Positions 1 to 9,507 of a DNA stretch of 64,000 bases are shown in pieces. The notes under the pieces were generated by a model that saw only the letters and a program-made list of their open reading frames with translations, did no database searches and was not told the DNA's origin. Origin of the DNA: CTSOIL-112 sp964293815 (GTDB lineage Bacteria > Pseudomonadota > Gammaproteobacteria > Burkholderiales > Burkholderiaceae); contig CAXYYC010000007.1 in assembly GCA_964293815.1 (NCBI GenBank), positions 18,524 to 82,523 on the forward strand. The letters run 5' to 3'. Each line of letters starts with the position of its first letter. The stretch's first letter is position 1. The position numbers and the translations under genes are program-made.

Positions 1-57
1 GAAATTACCTCGCTGTGGTGTTTGCATAAAGCTTAAAAATCAATGAGATAGACGCAA

Positions 58-83
58 AAAAGCCACCTAATTCGGTGGCTTTT
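58..83 (-). terminator. Rho-independent terminator after cytochrome b561
   Basis: A 10-bp perfect stem (aaaagccacc / ggtggctttt) with a 6-nt loop is followed on the minus strand by a T run. It lies just beyond the stop of the cytochrome b561 gene. Bases 1-57 upstream hold nothing I can call. Confidence 0.8.
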
Positions 84-108
84 ATTGAGTTCTGAACAAT
101 GAGATCAA

Positions 109-624
109 TCAAAATGGTGACATACGCGAGAGCACATCATCTTTGGTTTTGATTTTATGATAGACCGCGCCAACCACATGCAATACCAGCAAAATCACAA
201 AAACCGCTGCGCCTGTTTCGTGCATTTCACCCAAGGTATGTGCCAGCGGTTCGTTTTTCGCAATCAGCGTTGGCAGATTAAACAGACCAAATACGCTTAC
301 AGGGAAACCTTTCGCATTGCTGATGAGCCAGCCGACAAACGGCATGGCCAGCATCACCACCATCAATAAGCCATGAACGGATTTTTCGACCAAATGCATG
401 GCGCCGTGATTGACCGATGGCGGAATTTTGCCCATATTGCGCATGCGGTTAACAATACGCAATATACCGAAGATAAAGACCAGCGCGCCCAATGATTTGT
501 GCAAAGGCATCAAACCGCGGTTGTCCTCCATCATCCAGCCGACAACCAGCGTGGCGATCATCAATACAGCCAATAATGCGTGAAAAATGATCATCGACAT
601 CGGGTATTTGTGCTTGGTGTTCAT
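109..624 (-). CDS. Cytochrome b561 family protein
   Basis: This is a 171-residue inner-membrane di-heme b-type cytochrome of the prokaryotic b561 family. Such proteins pass electrons between the quinone pool and periplasmic acceptors. Four hydrophobic helices are visible. Histidines sit in the expected places: in helix 1 (IIFHALLAV), before helix 2 (MPLHKSLG), at helix 3 (KSVHGLL) and in helix 4 (VLHVVGAVYH). The start at 624 is chosen because AGGAGAG lies at the right distance upstream. A longer open frame reaching 756 would add about 44 basic residues unlike the family and would run close to purB. The physiological partner cannot be read from the context. Confidence 0.85.
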   Translation of the reverse strand: MNTKHKYPMSMIIFHALLAVLMIATLVVGWMMEDNRGLMPLHKSLGALVFIFGILRIVNRMRNMGKIPPSVNHGAMHLVEKSVHGLLMVVMLAMPFVGWLISNAKGFPVSVFGLFNLPTLIAKNEPLAHTLGEMHETGAAVFVILLVLHVVGAVYHKIKTKDDVLSRMSPF

Positions 625-727
625 AGTCTCTCCTAAAAATAGTGTGTGAAGCATCCGTTTCGGAAGTGGCGAATTATACCCGAATTTGTTCCGAGCATCT
701 GTTTTCGCCTTTCTCTTCGCCTGTGGC

Positions 728-2092
728 TTACACCTGACGCGCCAATTGCGCTGCAATCCCGATGTAATTGGCCGGCGTCATTTGCAACAAACGCACTTTC
801 TCTGCCTCAGGAATAGCAAGGTTTTGGATAAACGCTTGCAATGCCTCGCGGGTAATGCCTTTGCCACGGGTTAATTCTTTCAGTTGTTCATACGGATTTT
901 CAATACCATAACGACGCATCACGGTCTGAATCGGCTCGGCCAACACTTCCCACGTCGAATCCAAGTCTGCGTTCAAGGTATCCGCGTTCAATTCCAATTT
1001 ACCCAAACCGCGCAGGCACGCATCATAGGCAATCAAGGCATAACCCAAACCCACACCCATATTACGCAATACCGTCGAATCGGTCAAATCACGTTGCCAG
1101 CGCGAAATCGGTAATTTTTCGGACAAATGACGCAACAGCGCATTGGCCAAACCGAGATTGCCTTCGGAGTTTTCAAAGTCAATCGGGTTAACCTTATGCG
1201 GCATGGTGGACGAACCAATTTCACCTGCTTTGGTTTTTTGCTTGAAAAAGCCCAGAGAGATATAGCCCCAGATGTCACGATTTGCGTCGATCAAAATAGT
1301 GTTAAACCGCGCCAGCGCGTCGAAATACTGCGCCATATAGTCATGTGGTTCGATTTGAATGGTGTATGGGTTATAGGTCAAACCCAAATCATTTTCGATC
1401 ACAGCGGTGGAGAATGCCACCCAGTCGTGGTTCGGATAGGCAGAAAAATGCGCGTTGTAGTTACCGACCGCACCATTCATTTTCGCCAGTAACGCGACCT
1501 GCTCAAACTGCTCGCGCGTGCGTTGCAGGCGATACGCGATGTTCGCCATTTCCTTACCCACCGTGGTCGGTGACGCTGGCTGTCCGTGCGTGCGTGAGAG
1601 CATCGGCTGCTCGGCCAACTCATGCGCGAGTTCTTTAAAGCGCGCAATCAACGCATCCATTTGCGGCAAAAGCACCTCGGTGCGGGCTTTTTTCAGCATC
1701 AAGCCGTGCGAGGTATTGTTGATGTCCTCTGAAGTGCAGGCAAAATGCACGAACTCGGCGGCGGTTTTCAACTCATTGCCAAACGCCGTCATTTTGTCTT
1801 TCAGATAATATTCCACCGCTTTCACGTCGTGGTTGGTGGTTTTCTCGATGTCCTTGATCGCTTGCGCATCCGCTTCGCCGAAATTGATCACAATGCTGTT
1901 CAAATACGTCACCGCCGCGTCAGAGAACGCAGGCAATTCGGCAAAACCGGCGCGCGACAGCGCTATGATCCACGCGACCTCGACCTGAACGCGGTGGTGC
2001 AGCAAACCGGCTTCGGACATAATGGGACGCAGCGCATTAACCTTCGCGGCATAGCGCCCGTCAATCGGGGAAATAGCGTATAAAGCGGACAT
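728..2092 (-). CDS. purB: Adenylosuccinate lyase
   Basis: PurB catalyses two beta-eliminations of fumarate, from SAICAR in purine synthesis and from adenylosuccinate on the way to AMP. The protein is 454 residues, the usual length for the long gammaproteobacterial/betaproteobacterial type. The fumarase/aspartase superfamily signature GSSTMPHKVNP is present, as are the conserved SRTHGQPA segment and the N-terminal ALYAISPIDGRY typical of this subgroup. The start at 2092 is set by this N-terminus; an upstream in-frame start would add 26 atypical residues. It is followed closely by the separate cytochrome b561 gene and diverges from the thioesterase gene. Confidence 0.95.
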   Translation of the reverse strand: MSALYAISPIDGRYAAKVNALRPIMSEAGLLHHRVQVEVAWIIALSRAGFAELPAFSDAAVTYLNSIVINFGEADAQAIKDIEKTTNHDVKAVEYYLKDKMTAFGNELKTAAEFVHFACTSEDINNTSHGLMLKKARTEVLLPQMDALIARFKELAHELAEQPMLSRTHGQPASPTTVGKEMANIAYRLQRTREQFEQVALLAKMNGAVGNYNAHFSAYPNHDWVAFSTAVIENDLGLTYNPYTIQIEPHDYMAQYFDALARFNTILIDANRDIWGYISLGFFKQKTKAGEIGSSTMPHKVNPIDFENSEGNLGLANALLRHLSEKLPISRWQRDLTDSTVLRNMGVGLGYALIAYDACLRGLGKLELNADTLNADLDSTWEVLAEPIQTVMRRYGIENPYEQLKELTRGKGITREALQAFIQNLAIPEAEKVRLLQMTPANYIGIAAQLARQV

Positions 2093-2230
2093 AATGTTTC
2101 CTATCAAATTGAAAAATGAATGGCGGCATTTTAACCTTTTTGCGCGATAAAACCCAGAACTTGTGCGCACAGCACCCTAAAAATCAGCCAAATTGGCTAT
2201 AATTCGCCCTTAATCTTAAAAAGGATGGCA

Positions 2231-3049
2231 ATGAACAACGCGCAGCATTATTTGCAACAAGCCTACCACGGCAACGCAGACACCCGCTACAGCTTGCCCG
2301 ACGACTGGGCACAAGGCCGCGCCAGCTTTGGCGGTCTGATCGCGGGCATGCTGCTCTGCGCCATGCGGCGTGATGTGCCTGTAGAGCGCGCCTTGCAATC
2401 CATGTCCTGCACCTTTGTCGGGCCGGTCGCCATCGGCGAGCCATTCACGATTGAAACCGAACTGCTGCGTAGCGGTAAAAACGCAGTACAAATGCAGGCG
2501 CGCATCGTCCAAAATCAAGCCACGCAAACCGTGCTAATCGCCTCATTCGGCCTACTGCGCGAGTCCGCTGCGCACATGCCTGCCCTACCCGCACCCACGG
2601 CCACCGCGCCCGATGGTTTGCCCTCCATGCCATTTATTCCCAACGTGATTCCGAATTTTGTCCAGCATTTTGACATGCGTTGGGTTTTTGGCGGCCTACC
2701 CTATTTTGGCGAAGGCACGCGCGAAATGGGCGGCTGGTGGCGTTACAATGACTTTGATGACGCACATCATGACAGCGCCATGATTTTGTCCGAAGCGCAT
2801 TACGTCACCTTGCTGGATGCGTGGCCACCGGCCATTTTGCCATTGATTAAAAAGCCCGCACCGGCCTCCAGCATGACATGGTTCGCGCAGTTTGTTCAGC
2901 CCTTGCCGCTGTTTGCCAATGATTGGTTGCTGTATCGCGCACAAATCGCGCATGCGGCCAATGGTTATGGGCAAACACAAGCACATATCTGGAACGCGTC
3001 AGGTGAACTGCTGATGGTCAGTAGCCAAACCGTCGCGGTATTTGATTAA
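2231..3049 (+). CDS. Acyl-CoA thioesterase, TesB-like double hotdog
   Basis: The 272-residue product resembles thioesterase-superfamily proteins with two tandem hotdog folds, which hydrolyse acyl-CoA to free fatty acid and CoA. Typical features are the N-terminal segment with a conserved FGG step (ASFGGLIAGML) and the C-terminal hotdog with D-x-W-P-P (LLDAWPPAIL). The start at 2231 is preferred over the ATG at 2225 because the AAGG Shine-Dalgarno directly abuts 2225 but is correctly spaced for 2231. The gene is followed after 21 bp by thyA and may be co-transcribed with it. Substrate is unknown. Confidence 0.8.
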   Translation: MNNAQHYLQQAYHGNADTRYSLPDDWAQGRASFGGLIAGMLLCAMRRDVPVERALQSMSCTFVGPVAIGEPFTIETELLRSGKNAVQMQARIVQNQATQTVLIASFGLLRESAAHMPALPAPTATAPDGLPSMPFIPNVIPNFVQHFDMRWVFGGLPYFGEGTREMGGWWRYNDFDDAHHDSAMILSEAHYVTLLDAWPPAILPLIKKPAPASSMTWFAQFVQPLPLFANDWLLYRAQIAHAANGYGQTQAHIWNASGELLMVSSQTVAVFD

Positions 3050-3070
3050 CGTTGAGATAAAACCATTACA

Positions 3071-3865
3071 ATGAAACAATATTTAGACCTCATGCGCCAT
3101 GTATACGAACACGGCACCGACAAAACCGACCGCACCGGCACTGGCACACGCTCGGTATTTGGTCACCAAATGCGTTTTGACCTGACCGAGGGCTTTCCGT
3201 TGGTGACCACCAAAAAAGTCCATTTAAAATCAATTATCTACGAATTGCTGTGGTTCATTCAAGGCAATACCAATAATAATTGGTTGAAAGAGCGCGGCGT
3301 CAGCATTTGGAACGAATGGGCGCGTGAAGACGGCTCGCTCGGACCAATTTACGGGCATCAATGGCGCTCGTGGCCGGACAAAGACGGCGGCACAATTGAC
3401 CAGCTCGCTCAGGTGGTAGAACAGTTAAAAAACAATCCTGACTCACGTCGCATCATCGTCTCCGCGTGGAATGTCGCCGATATTCCGCGTATGGCTTTGC
3501 CGCCCTGCCACGCATTTTTCCAATTTTATGTCGCCAATGGCGAATTATCGTGCCAGTTGTACCAACGCAGCGCCGATATTTTCCTCGGTGTACCGTTTAA
3601 TATCGCCTCCTACGCCCTGCTGACCTATATGCTGGCGCAGCAAACCGGATTGGTCGCCAAAGAGTTCATTTGGACCGGCGGCGACTGTCATTTGTACAGC
3701 AACCACTTTGAACAAGTACAAACACAATTGGCGCGCGAACCATTGCCACTGCCGCAATTAGTCATCAAGCGCCAACCCGATTCGATTTTTGACTACGAAT
3801 TTGAGGATTTTGAAATCCTAAATTACCAAAGCCACGCGCCCATCCGTGCGCAGGTCGCTGTTTGA
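3071..3865 (+). CDS. thyA: Thymidylate synthase
   Basis: ThyA methylates dUMP to dTMP using methylenetetrahydrofolate. The 264-residue length is exactly that of the classical short bacterial enzyme. The catalytic cysteine is Cys146 in LPPCHAFFQF. The dUMP-binding segments (SRRIIVSAWNV, CQLYQRSADIFLGVPFNIASY) and the N-terminal RTGTGTRSVFG loop are intact. It follows the thioesterase closely and ends at a strong terminator. No dihydrofolate reductase gene follows, unlike in many genomes. Confidence 0.97.
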   Translation: MKQYLDLMRHVYEHGTDKTDRTGTGTRSVFGHQMRFDLTEGFPLVTTKKVHLKSIIYELLWFIQGNTNNNWLKERGVSIWNEWAREDGSLGPIYGHQWRSWPDKDGGTIDQLAQVVEQLKNNPDSRRIIVSAWNVADIPRMALPPCHAFFQFYVANGELSCQLYQRSADIFLGVPFNIASYALLTYMLAQQTGLVAKEFIWTGGDCHLYSNHFEQVQTQLAREPLPLPQLVIKRQPDSIFDYEFEDFEILNYQSHAPIRAQVAV

Positions 3866-3930
3866 AAGCGTCATAAATGAACTAGAAGCCTGCTGTTTGA
3901 GTGCATCTCAAGCTCCTTGAATGATGCAAT

Positions 3931-3963
3931 AAAACGCCCGATACGGTTGCATCGGGCGTTTTT
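3931..3963 (+). terminator. Terminator after thyA
   Basis: A 12-bp perfect stem (aaaacgcccgat / atcgggcgtttt) with an 8-nt loop is followed by a T run. It lies 66 bp after the thyA stop. Confidence 0.9.
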
Positions 3964-4043
3964 CAGTACTTGTTAATATGACGGCGTTTGAGTCTAAATC
4001 TGTCAACTTACCTGTCAACCCATTTTGGGACAGAGTGCTCGGC

Positions 4044-4325
4044 TTACTTCATATTGGGGTATTTTCTCAAAATAGTGCGTTCAAAAATCAGACTGCCGAA
4101 TGGAACCAAAGCCATAAGCAAGCCGATCCAACTGTGTTTGGCAGCCAGTGATCGGCGCCCCATCGCCCAACCCAGCATGGCGACATACAGCAAAAATACG
4201 GCACTATGCGCCAACCAAGCCCAGAACATCATGGCTTCTGAGTTGCCCATCCCTTGTTTAAACATCACTGTCAGCGCAATCGCAATCAGTAACATCACAC
4301 CTTGCACCCAAGCCAATTGTCTCAT
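4044..4325 (-). CDS. DUF3817 family small membrane protein
   Basis: This 93-residue protein has three hydrophobic segments. It carries the DUF3817-like pattern of an H-x-x-x-F-L-L-Y-V helix followed by a P-F-G-S-x-I-F-E-R motif near the C-terminus. Function of the family is unknown. The start at 4325 is supported by AAAGGAA just upstream; an upstream in-frame ATG lacks a site. It begins 22 bp after the stop of the metallo-beta-lactamase-fold gene, so the two are probably one transcript. Confidence 0.7.
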   Translation of the reverse strand: MRQLAWVQGVMLLIAIALTVMFKQGMGNSEAMMFWAWLAHSAVFLLYVAMLGWAMGRRSLAAKHSWIGLLMALVPFGSLIFERTILRKYPNMK

Positions 4326-4347
4326 TACGTTCCTTTCTCTTGTCCTA

Positions 4348-5097
4348 TCAACCCTGCACACTATCGGTCATTTGATCGCAATATTGTTGCAGATCCTCCG
4401 GTATTTCCTCTGTACACACGCCGCACGCGCGATTACTCGGCACGGCATAATCAATGAATTTGGGGTAAGCCAAATTCAGATTGCCCATGATTTCGATAAA
4501 TTCTGCTAAAGATGTGTCGCCGCCCAAACGCGGATTACGGGTTTTCTCCTGACCGATATTGGACACGCGTCGCTCATGATAATCATGCCCCGGATAAACC
4601 AATACGTCATCTGGCAGCGTGAATAATTTCTCGCGCACACTATGGAATAAGTCCTGCGCATTACCGTTTTGGAAATCTGTCCGACCACAGCCATCAATCA
4701 GCAAGGCATCACCGGTAAACACCCGCTCACCCGCCAAAAATGCCAAGTGCCCATCCGTATGCCCTGGCGTGAACAGCGGCTCAATCCGCACACTACCCAT
4801 CTGAACCGGCGTGCCCTCACGCAACACCACATCCGTACAAGGCAAGCCATCCACCGCTGAACAGGCGATTTGGCTACCGGTTTCGCGTTTCAAACGCATC
4901 GCGGCGGTCACATGATCGGCATGAATGTGCGTGTCCAAGGTATATACCAGCTTCAGACCCAATTCATTTAACAGTGCCAAATCACGCTGCCACACCGGCA
5001 AAACTGGGTCAATCAACAACGCCTGCCCCGTTTGCTCACAGCCGAGCAAATAAGTATAGGTGCTGGAAATCGGTTCAAATAGTTGGCGAAAAATCAT
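4348..5097 (-). CDS. Persulfide dioxygenase-like MBL-fold hydrolase (ETHE1 type)
   Basis: The 249-residue protein is a metallo-beta-lactamase-fold enzyme of the ETHE1/Blh group, which oxidises glutathione persulfide to sulfite with a mononuclear iron. Iron ligands are His113 (TPGHTDGH), Asp130 (FTGDALL) and His171 (YPGHDYH). The H57-x-H59-x-D61-H62 motif (THIHADH) is intact. The GRTDFQ and YPGHDYHERRVSNIGQEK segments separate ETHE1 proteins from glyoxalase II. No rhodanese or sulfide:quinone reductase gene lies beside it; its companion is a DUF3817 membrane protein. Role in sulfide detoxification is inferred from the family. Confidence 0.85.
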   Translation of the reverse strand: MIFRQLFEPISSTYTYLLGCEQTGQALLIDPVLPVWQRDLALLNELGLKLVYTLDTHIHADHVTAAMRLKRETGSQIACSAVDGLPCTDVVLREGTPVQMGSVRIEPLFTPGHTDGHLAFLAGERVFTGDALLIDGCGRTDFQNGNAQDLFHSVREKLFTLPDDVLVYPGHDYHERRVSNIGQEKTRNPRLGGDTSLAEFIEIMGNLNLAYPKFIDYAVPSNRACGVCTEEIPEDLQQYCDQMTDSVQG

Positions 5098-5115
5098 ATG
5101 CTATCCTCCAAAATC

Positions 5116-5143
5116 AAAAAGGGGCAAACAAACCGTTTGCCCC
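5116..5143 (-). terminator. Terminator after carB
   Basis: A 9-bp stem (ggggcaaac / gtttgcccc) with a 5-nt loop is followed on the minus strand by TTTTTGATTTT. It lies 21 bp after the carB stop. Confidence 0.85.
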
Positions 5144-5164
5144 TATCTTAACCTTTTGCAAAGA

Positions 5165-8100
5165 TTAACTCAAACTGCGATGCAAACCCTGCACATCATA
5201 AACGTTAATCTCGTGCAAATGCTTCATGCCCTCAATCGAGGCTTCCGCACCAGCGACCGTGGTTTGGTAGGTGATGCGCTGGGCAATCGCGGTTTTGCGA
5301 ATTGAGCTGCTGTCGGCAATGGCTGACGCCGTTTCATCCACTGTCGTGAAGACCAAAGCAACTTCTCCGTTTTTCATCGCATCGACGATATGCGGACGAC
5401 CTTCTTTGACCTTGTTGATGCGTTCAACCGCCACGCCCGCATTGCTCAAAAATTCTGCCGTACCGCCTGTGGCGCAAATCGTATAACCCAATGAAATCAA
5501 TTCATTAGAGAGTTTCGCCATGGCCGGTTTGTCTTTATCTTTGACACTGATAAAGACTTTTCCTTTGGCGGGTAAGCGCGACGAGGCCGCCAATTGGCTC
5601 TTGAATAATGCTTCGCCAAACGTTCGTCCCACGCCCATCACTTCGCCCGTTGAGCGCATTTCCGGCGACAATACAGGGTCAACACCTGGGAATTTATTGA
5701 ACGGGAATACCGCTTCTTTCACGCTGAAATAGTCAGGGACGATTTCATTCGTTGCATTCAATTCGGCCAAAGTTTTCCCCGCCATCACCTGCGCGGCGAT
5801 TTTTGCCAGCGGACGACCGATTGCTTTGGACACGAACGGTACGGTGCGTGATGCGCGCGGATTGACTTCCAGCACATAGATGATGTCTTCGCCGTCTTTT
5901 TCCTGAATCGCAAACTGCACGTTCATCAAACCGATGACGCTCAAAGCACGCGCCATTTCAGCCGTTTGGCGTTTGATTTCGGCAATCGTATCGGCTTTCA
6001 AATAATACGGCGGTAATGAGCACGCCGAGTCGCCCGAGTGAACGCCCGCCTGCTCAATATGCTCCATCACCGCGCCGATCAGCACTTGCCCCGTTGCATC
6101 ACAAATGCAATCCACATCGGCCTCAATCGCATCATCAAGGAAACGGTCCAGCAAAACCGGTGAATCATTCGACACCTGCACCGCTTCGCGCATATAGCGC
6201 TCCAGACCATCCGAGCCGTGGACGATTTCCATCGCCCGCCCGCCCAATACATACGATGGGCGCACCACCAGCGGATAGCCAATTTCATCCGCCAAGCGCA
6301 AAGCTTCTGCTTCGGTACGCGCCGTGCGATTCGGCGGCTGGCGCAGGTTGAGATCATGCAACAATTTTTGGAAACGCTCGCGGTCTTCTGCCAAGTCAAT
6401 TGAATCCGGCGATGTACCGATGATCGGTACACCATTGCGCTCCAAATCCAGCGCTAGTTTCAATGGCGTTTGCCCGCCGTATTGCACAATCACGCCGGCT
6501 GGTTTTTCGACATGCACGATTTCCAGCACATCTTCGAGCGTGACCGGCTCGAAATACAAACGATCGGAGGTATCGTAATCGGTTGATACAGTTTCAGGAT
6601 TACAGTTGACCATGATGGTTTCATAGCCGTCATCGCGCAAAGCGAGTGCCGCGTGTACACAGCAGTAGTCAAACTCAATCCCTTGACCAATGCGGTTCGG
6701 TCCGCCGCCCAGTACCATGATTTTTTGCTTGCTGGTTGGTTGCGCTTCGCACTCTTGGTCATAGCTTGAATACATATACGCCGTATTGGTCGCGAATTCC
6801 GCCGCGCAGGTATCCACGCGCTTGTACACAGGACGGATGCCAAAGGCGTGACGCACTGCGCGAACGGCTGAATCTGTTACATTCAAAACCTGCGCTAAGC
6901 GTTTGTCTGAAAAGCCTTTTTGTTTCAAAATCATTAAGTCTTCCGCACTCAATTGATCCAAGCCGAGGCTGGCAATGTGTTGCTCTAACTGAACGATTTC
7001 CTCAATTTGCACGAGGAACCAACGGTCAATTTTTGAATGATTGAATACTTCATCCACGCTCATACCGGCGCGGAAGGCATCGGCGACAAACAAAATTCGG
7101 CGGTCTTTCGGCTCACGAATTTCTTCGATAATGAGATTTTTATCCGATGACACCGGTGTCAAACCGTCAATGCCGATCTCCAAACCACGCAAGGCTTTTT
7201 GGAACGACTCTTGGAAAGTACGACCAATCGCCATCACTTCACCCACCGATTTCATCTGTGTGGTCAAATGCGGGTCGGCTTCGCGGAATTTCTCAAAGGC
7301 AAAGCGCGGAATTTTGGTCACGACGTAGTCAATCGACGGCTCGAACGACGCAGGTGTTTGACCGCCCGTGATGTCGTTTTTCAACTCATCCAGCGTGTAA
7401 CCCACCGCCAATTTCGCCGCAATTTTCGCAATCGGGAAGCCCGTGGCTTTCGAGGCCAAGGCGGACGAGCGCGACACGCGCGGGTTCATTTCGATCACAA
7501 TCATACGCCCCGTGTCCGGATTGACCGAGAACTGCACATTCGAGCCGCCTGTATCCACGCCAATTTCACGCAATACGGCCAATGAGGCATTACGCATGAT
7601 TTGGTATTCTTTGTCCGTCAATGTTTGCGCCGGCGCAACGGTGATCGAGTCGCCGGTATGCACACCCATTGGATCCAAATTTTCAATCGAGCAGACGATG
7701 ATGCAGTTGTCCGCCTTATCGCGCACCACCTCCATCTCGTACTCTTTCCAGCCGAGCAGGGATTCTTCGATCAATAACTCATTGGTCGGTGACAAGTCCA
7801 AACCGCGACGGCAAATTTCCTCAAACTCCTCACGATTGTACGCAATCCCACCACCCGTACCGCCCATGGTGAACGATGGGCGAATGATGATGGGATAGCC
7901 CGAGTTACCATTGGTCTGCGCAATCATCGCGTGTACGGCGCTCGCTTCATCCATGCTGTGAGCGATGCCTGATAAAGCCGAACCCAGACCGATTTTCGTC
8001 ATCGCGTCTTTGAATTTCATACGGTCTTCGGCCTTATCGATGGCCTCGGGCGACGCACCGATCAGTTGCACATTGTATTTGTCCAAAATACCATGACGGT

Positions 8101-8407
8101 GCAAGTCCAAAGCGCAGTTCAGCGCGGTTTGACCACCCATCGTTGGCAAAATCGCATCTGGCTTCTCTTTCTCAATGATTTTTTCCACCACTTCCCAAGT
8201 GATCGGCTCGATATAAGTCGCATCCGCCATTTCTGGGTCGGTCATGATGGTCGCGGGATTCGAGTTGACCAAAATCACACGATAACCCTCTTCGCGCAAA
8301 GCTTTACACGCCTGCGCACCCGAGTAGTCAAACTCACACGCCTGACCAATGATAATCGGCCCTGCACCGATGATGAGGATACTTTTAAGGTCTGTCCGTT
8401 TTGGCAT
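5165..8407 (-). CDS. carB: Carbamoyl-phosphate synthase large subunit
   Basis: CarB makes carbamoyl phosphate from bicarbonate, ATP and ammonia delivered by CarA, feeding arginine and pyrimidine synthesis. At 1080 residues it is full length. Two homologous ATP-grasp halves are visible, each with a Rossmann-like pre-ATP-grasp segment (GAGPIIIGQACEFDYSG near residue 15 and GGGPNRIGQGIEFDYC near 570). An oligomerisation region lies between them, and a C-terminal MGS-like allosteric domain (CATGGTAEFLSNAGV) closes the protein. The gene is on the same strand as carA but is separated from it by about 2.5 kb holding leuE, pdxJ and a broken RhuM-Fic gene. Confidence 0.97.
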   Translation of the reverse strand: MPKRTDLKSILIIGAGPIIIGQACEFDYSGAQACKALREEGYRVILVNSNPATIMTDPEMADATYIEPITWEVVEKIIEKEKPDAILPTMGGQTALNCALDLHRHGILDKYNVQLIGASPEAIDKAEDRMKFKDAMTKIGLGSALSGIAHSMDEASAVHAMIAQTNGNSGYPIIIRPSFTMGGTGGGIAYNREEFEEICRRGLDLSPTNELLIEESLLGWKEYEMEVVRDKADNCIIVCSIENLDPMGVHTGDSITVAPAQTLTDKEYQIMRNASLAVLREIGVDTGGSNVQFSVNPDTGRMIVIEMNPRVSRSSALASKATGFPIAKIAAKLAVGYTLDELKNDITGGQTPASFEPSIDYVVTKIPRFAFEKFREADPHLTTQMKSVGEVMAIGRTFQESFQKALRGLEIGIDGLTPVSSDKNLIIEEIREPKDRRILFVADAFRAGMSVDEVFNHSKIDRWFLVQIEEIVQLEQHIASLGLDQLSAEDLMILKQKGFSDKRLAQVLNVTDSAVRAVRHAFGIRPVYKRVDTCAAEFATNTAYMYSSYDQECEAQPTSKQKIMVLGGGPNRIGQGIEFDYCCVHAALALRDDGYETIMVNCNPETVSTDYDTSDRLYFEPVTLEDVLEIVHVEKPAGVIVQYGGQTPLKLALDLERNGVPIIGTSPDSIDLAEDRERFQKLLHDLNLRQPPNRTARTEAEALRLADEIGYPLVVRPSYVLGGRAMEIVHGSDGLERYMREAVQVSNDSPVLLDRFLDDAIEADVDCICDATGQVLIGAVMEHIEQAGVHSGDSACSLPPYYLKADTIAEIKRQTAEMARALSVIGLMNVQFAIQEKDGEDIIYVLEVNPRASRTVPFVSKAIGRPLAKIAAQVMAGKTLAELNATNEIVPDYFSVKEAVFPFNKFPGVDPVLSPEMRSTGEVMGVGRTFGEALFKSQLAASSRLPAKGKVFISVKDKDKPAMAKLSNELISLGYTICATGGTAEFLSNAGVAVERINKVKEGRPHIVDAMKNGEVALVFTTVDETASAIADSSSIRKTAIAQRITYQTTVAGAEASIEGMKHLHEINVYDVQGLHRSLS

Positions 8408-8510
8408 TTCTAAACTCCAAATTTATTTCAATTTAATTCATTTTTTAATACTTCTTGATACGGTCTACTCTGCATCAAGTGAGCAAATTCAATCACGCTC
8501 CTGCTACACC

Positions 8511-9047
8511 CTACCGCACCGCCAGCATATTCATCACCAATTTAATCATGGTGTCTTTCTGCGCAGGCGCAGACTCGGCAATCAGCAAGGCCAAGGCCGC
8601 CAAGCCAACATCATTAATCACAGGAATACCTGCATCATCCATCAACCGCCCGTTACGATGCAAAAAGTCGACAAATAAATACGCGCCACTGCATTTATTA
8701 CCGTCTGCAAATGGATAATTCTTAATCACAAAATACAGCAAATGTGCGGCTTTGGCTTCAATGCTTGGGTATGCCGCTTCACCAAACACGCTTTGAGCCA
8801 AGTTTCCTAACAAGGCTTCCAAACCGTCGCCTCGCTCACGCGCAAATAATTCCGTGGCATCACCTTTGTGTAGTAAATCCTGCTTCAATCCGGCCAACAT
8901 CTGCCGCGCATCATTCACCGAGGGTAAGACACCGCCCACTTCGGTTTTCGGATCAGTCAATAATCCTTCGTCATACTGCTGCAACAACGCAAACGCATGA
9001 GCGTATCGTGTCACAATATCAATCAGTCCTCGCCCTGTTTCGAGCTA
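8511..9047 (-). pseudogene. Fic-domain half of a RhuM-Fic gene broken by an amber codon
   Basis: Read on from the TAG codon at 9045-9047, the same frame encodes about 178 residues of the C-terminal Fic/Doc domain found in RhuM-Fic fusion proteins. An internal GTG at 9014 could restart a 167-residue product. Fic proteins transfer nucleotidyl or phosphoryl groups to target proteins through a His in a motif of the form H-x-F-x-D-G-N-K-R. Here the motif reads NYPFADGNKCSGA: the catalytic His is Tyr (TAT) and the Arg after the Lys is Cys (TGC). Both could arise by a single C-to-T change from CAT and CGC. Even if expressed, the enzyme should be inactive by family knowledge. Confidence 0.8.
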
Positions 9048-9488
9048 CAAATCAGGACTTTGAGCCGCTTTACGCACCAGCTCCAGCGCAGCTTGCAATT
9101 CACTCGCGTTACTTTGTAAGCGTTGCTGATTCAAGGTATAACCACGCGTGAGGTGCTCTTTAATCAGACGCGTCGCCCACTGGCGAAACCGTATGCCTTC
9201 AGGAGACTTAACGCGATAACCGATGGAAATAATCACATCAAGGTTGTAAAAAGCAACGGGTTTGTCCGAATTTGCAATATGCAAAATTTGCATATTGCTT
9301 TTTTTATCCAGCTCCTCAGCAAATACGTTATTCAAATGTCGTGAAATCACAGGCTGAGTTCGGCCGAACAGTTGCACCATTTGCTCCTGTCTGAGCCAAA
9401 CCGTGTCATTTTTTGCATCAAAACGTACTTCTAATGCACCCGTGGCATTCTGATAAACCTGATATTCATCCATATTTGACATCGGCAT
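9045..9488 (-). pseudogene. RhuM N-terminal half, truncated by in-frame TAG
   Basis: This 147-residue reading frame is the N-terminal RhuM (virulence protein RhuM) domain: WLRQEQMVQLFGRTQPVISRHLNNVFAEEEL-like helix-turn-helix features, then YNLDVIISIGYRV and the FRQWATRLIKEHLTRGY segment. It stops at TAG 9045-9047. The same frame continues without another stop into a Fic domain, giving a predicted intact protein of about 326 residues, as expected for RhuM-Fic fusions. The start lies 19 bp after pdxJ and has no strong ribosome site; ATGs at 9482 and 9473 are alternatives. A stable truncated RhuM domain might still be made. Confidence 0.8.
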
Positions 9489-9507
9489 CCAATTAGCACG
9501 CTATATT

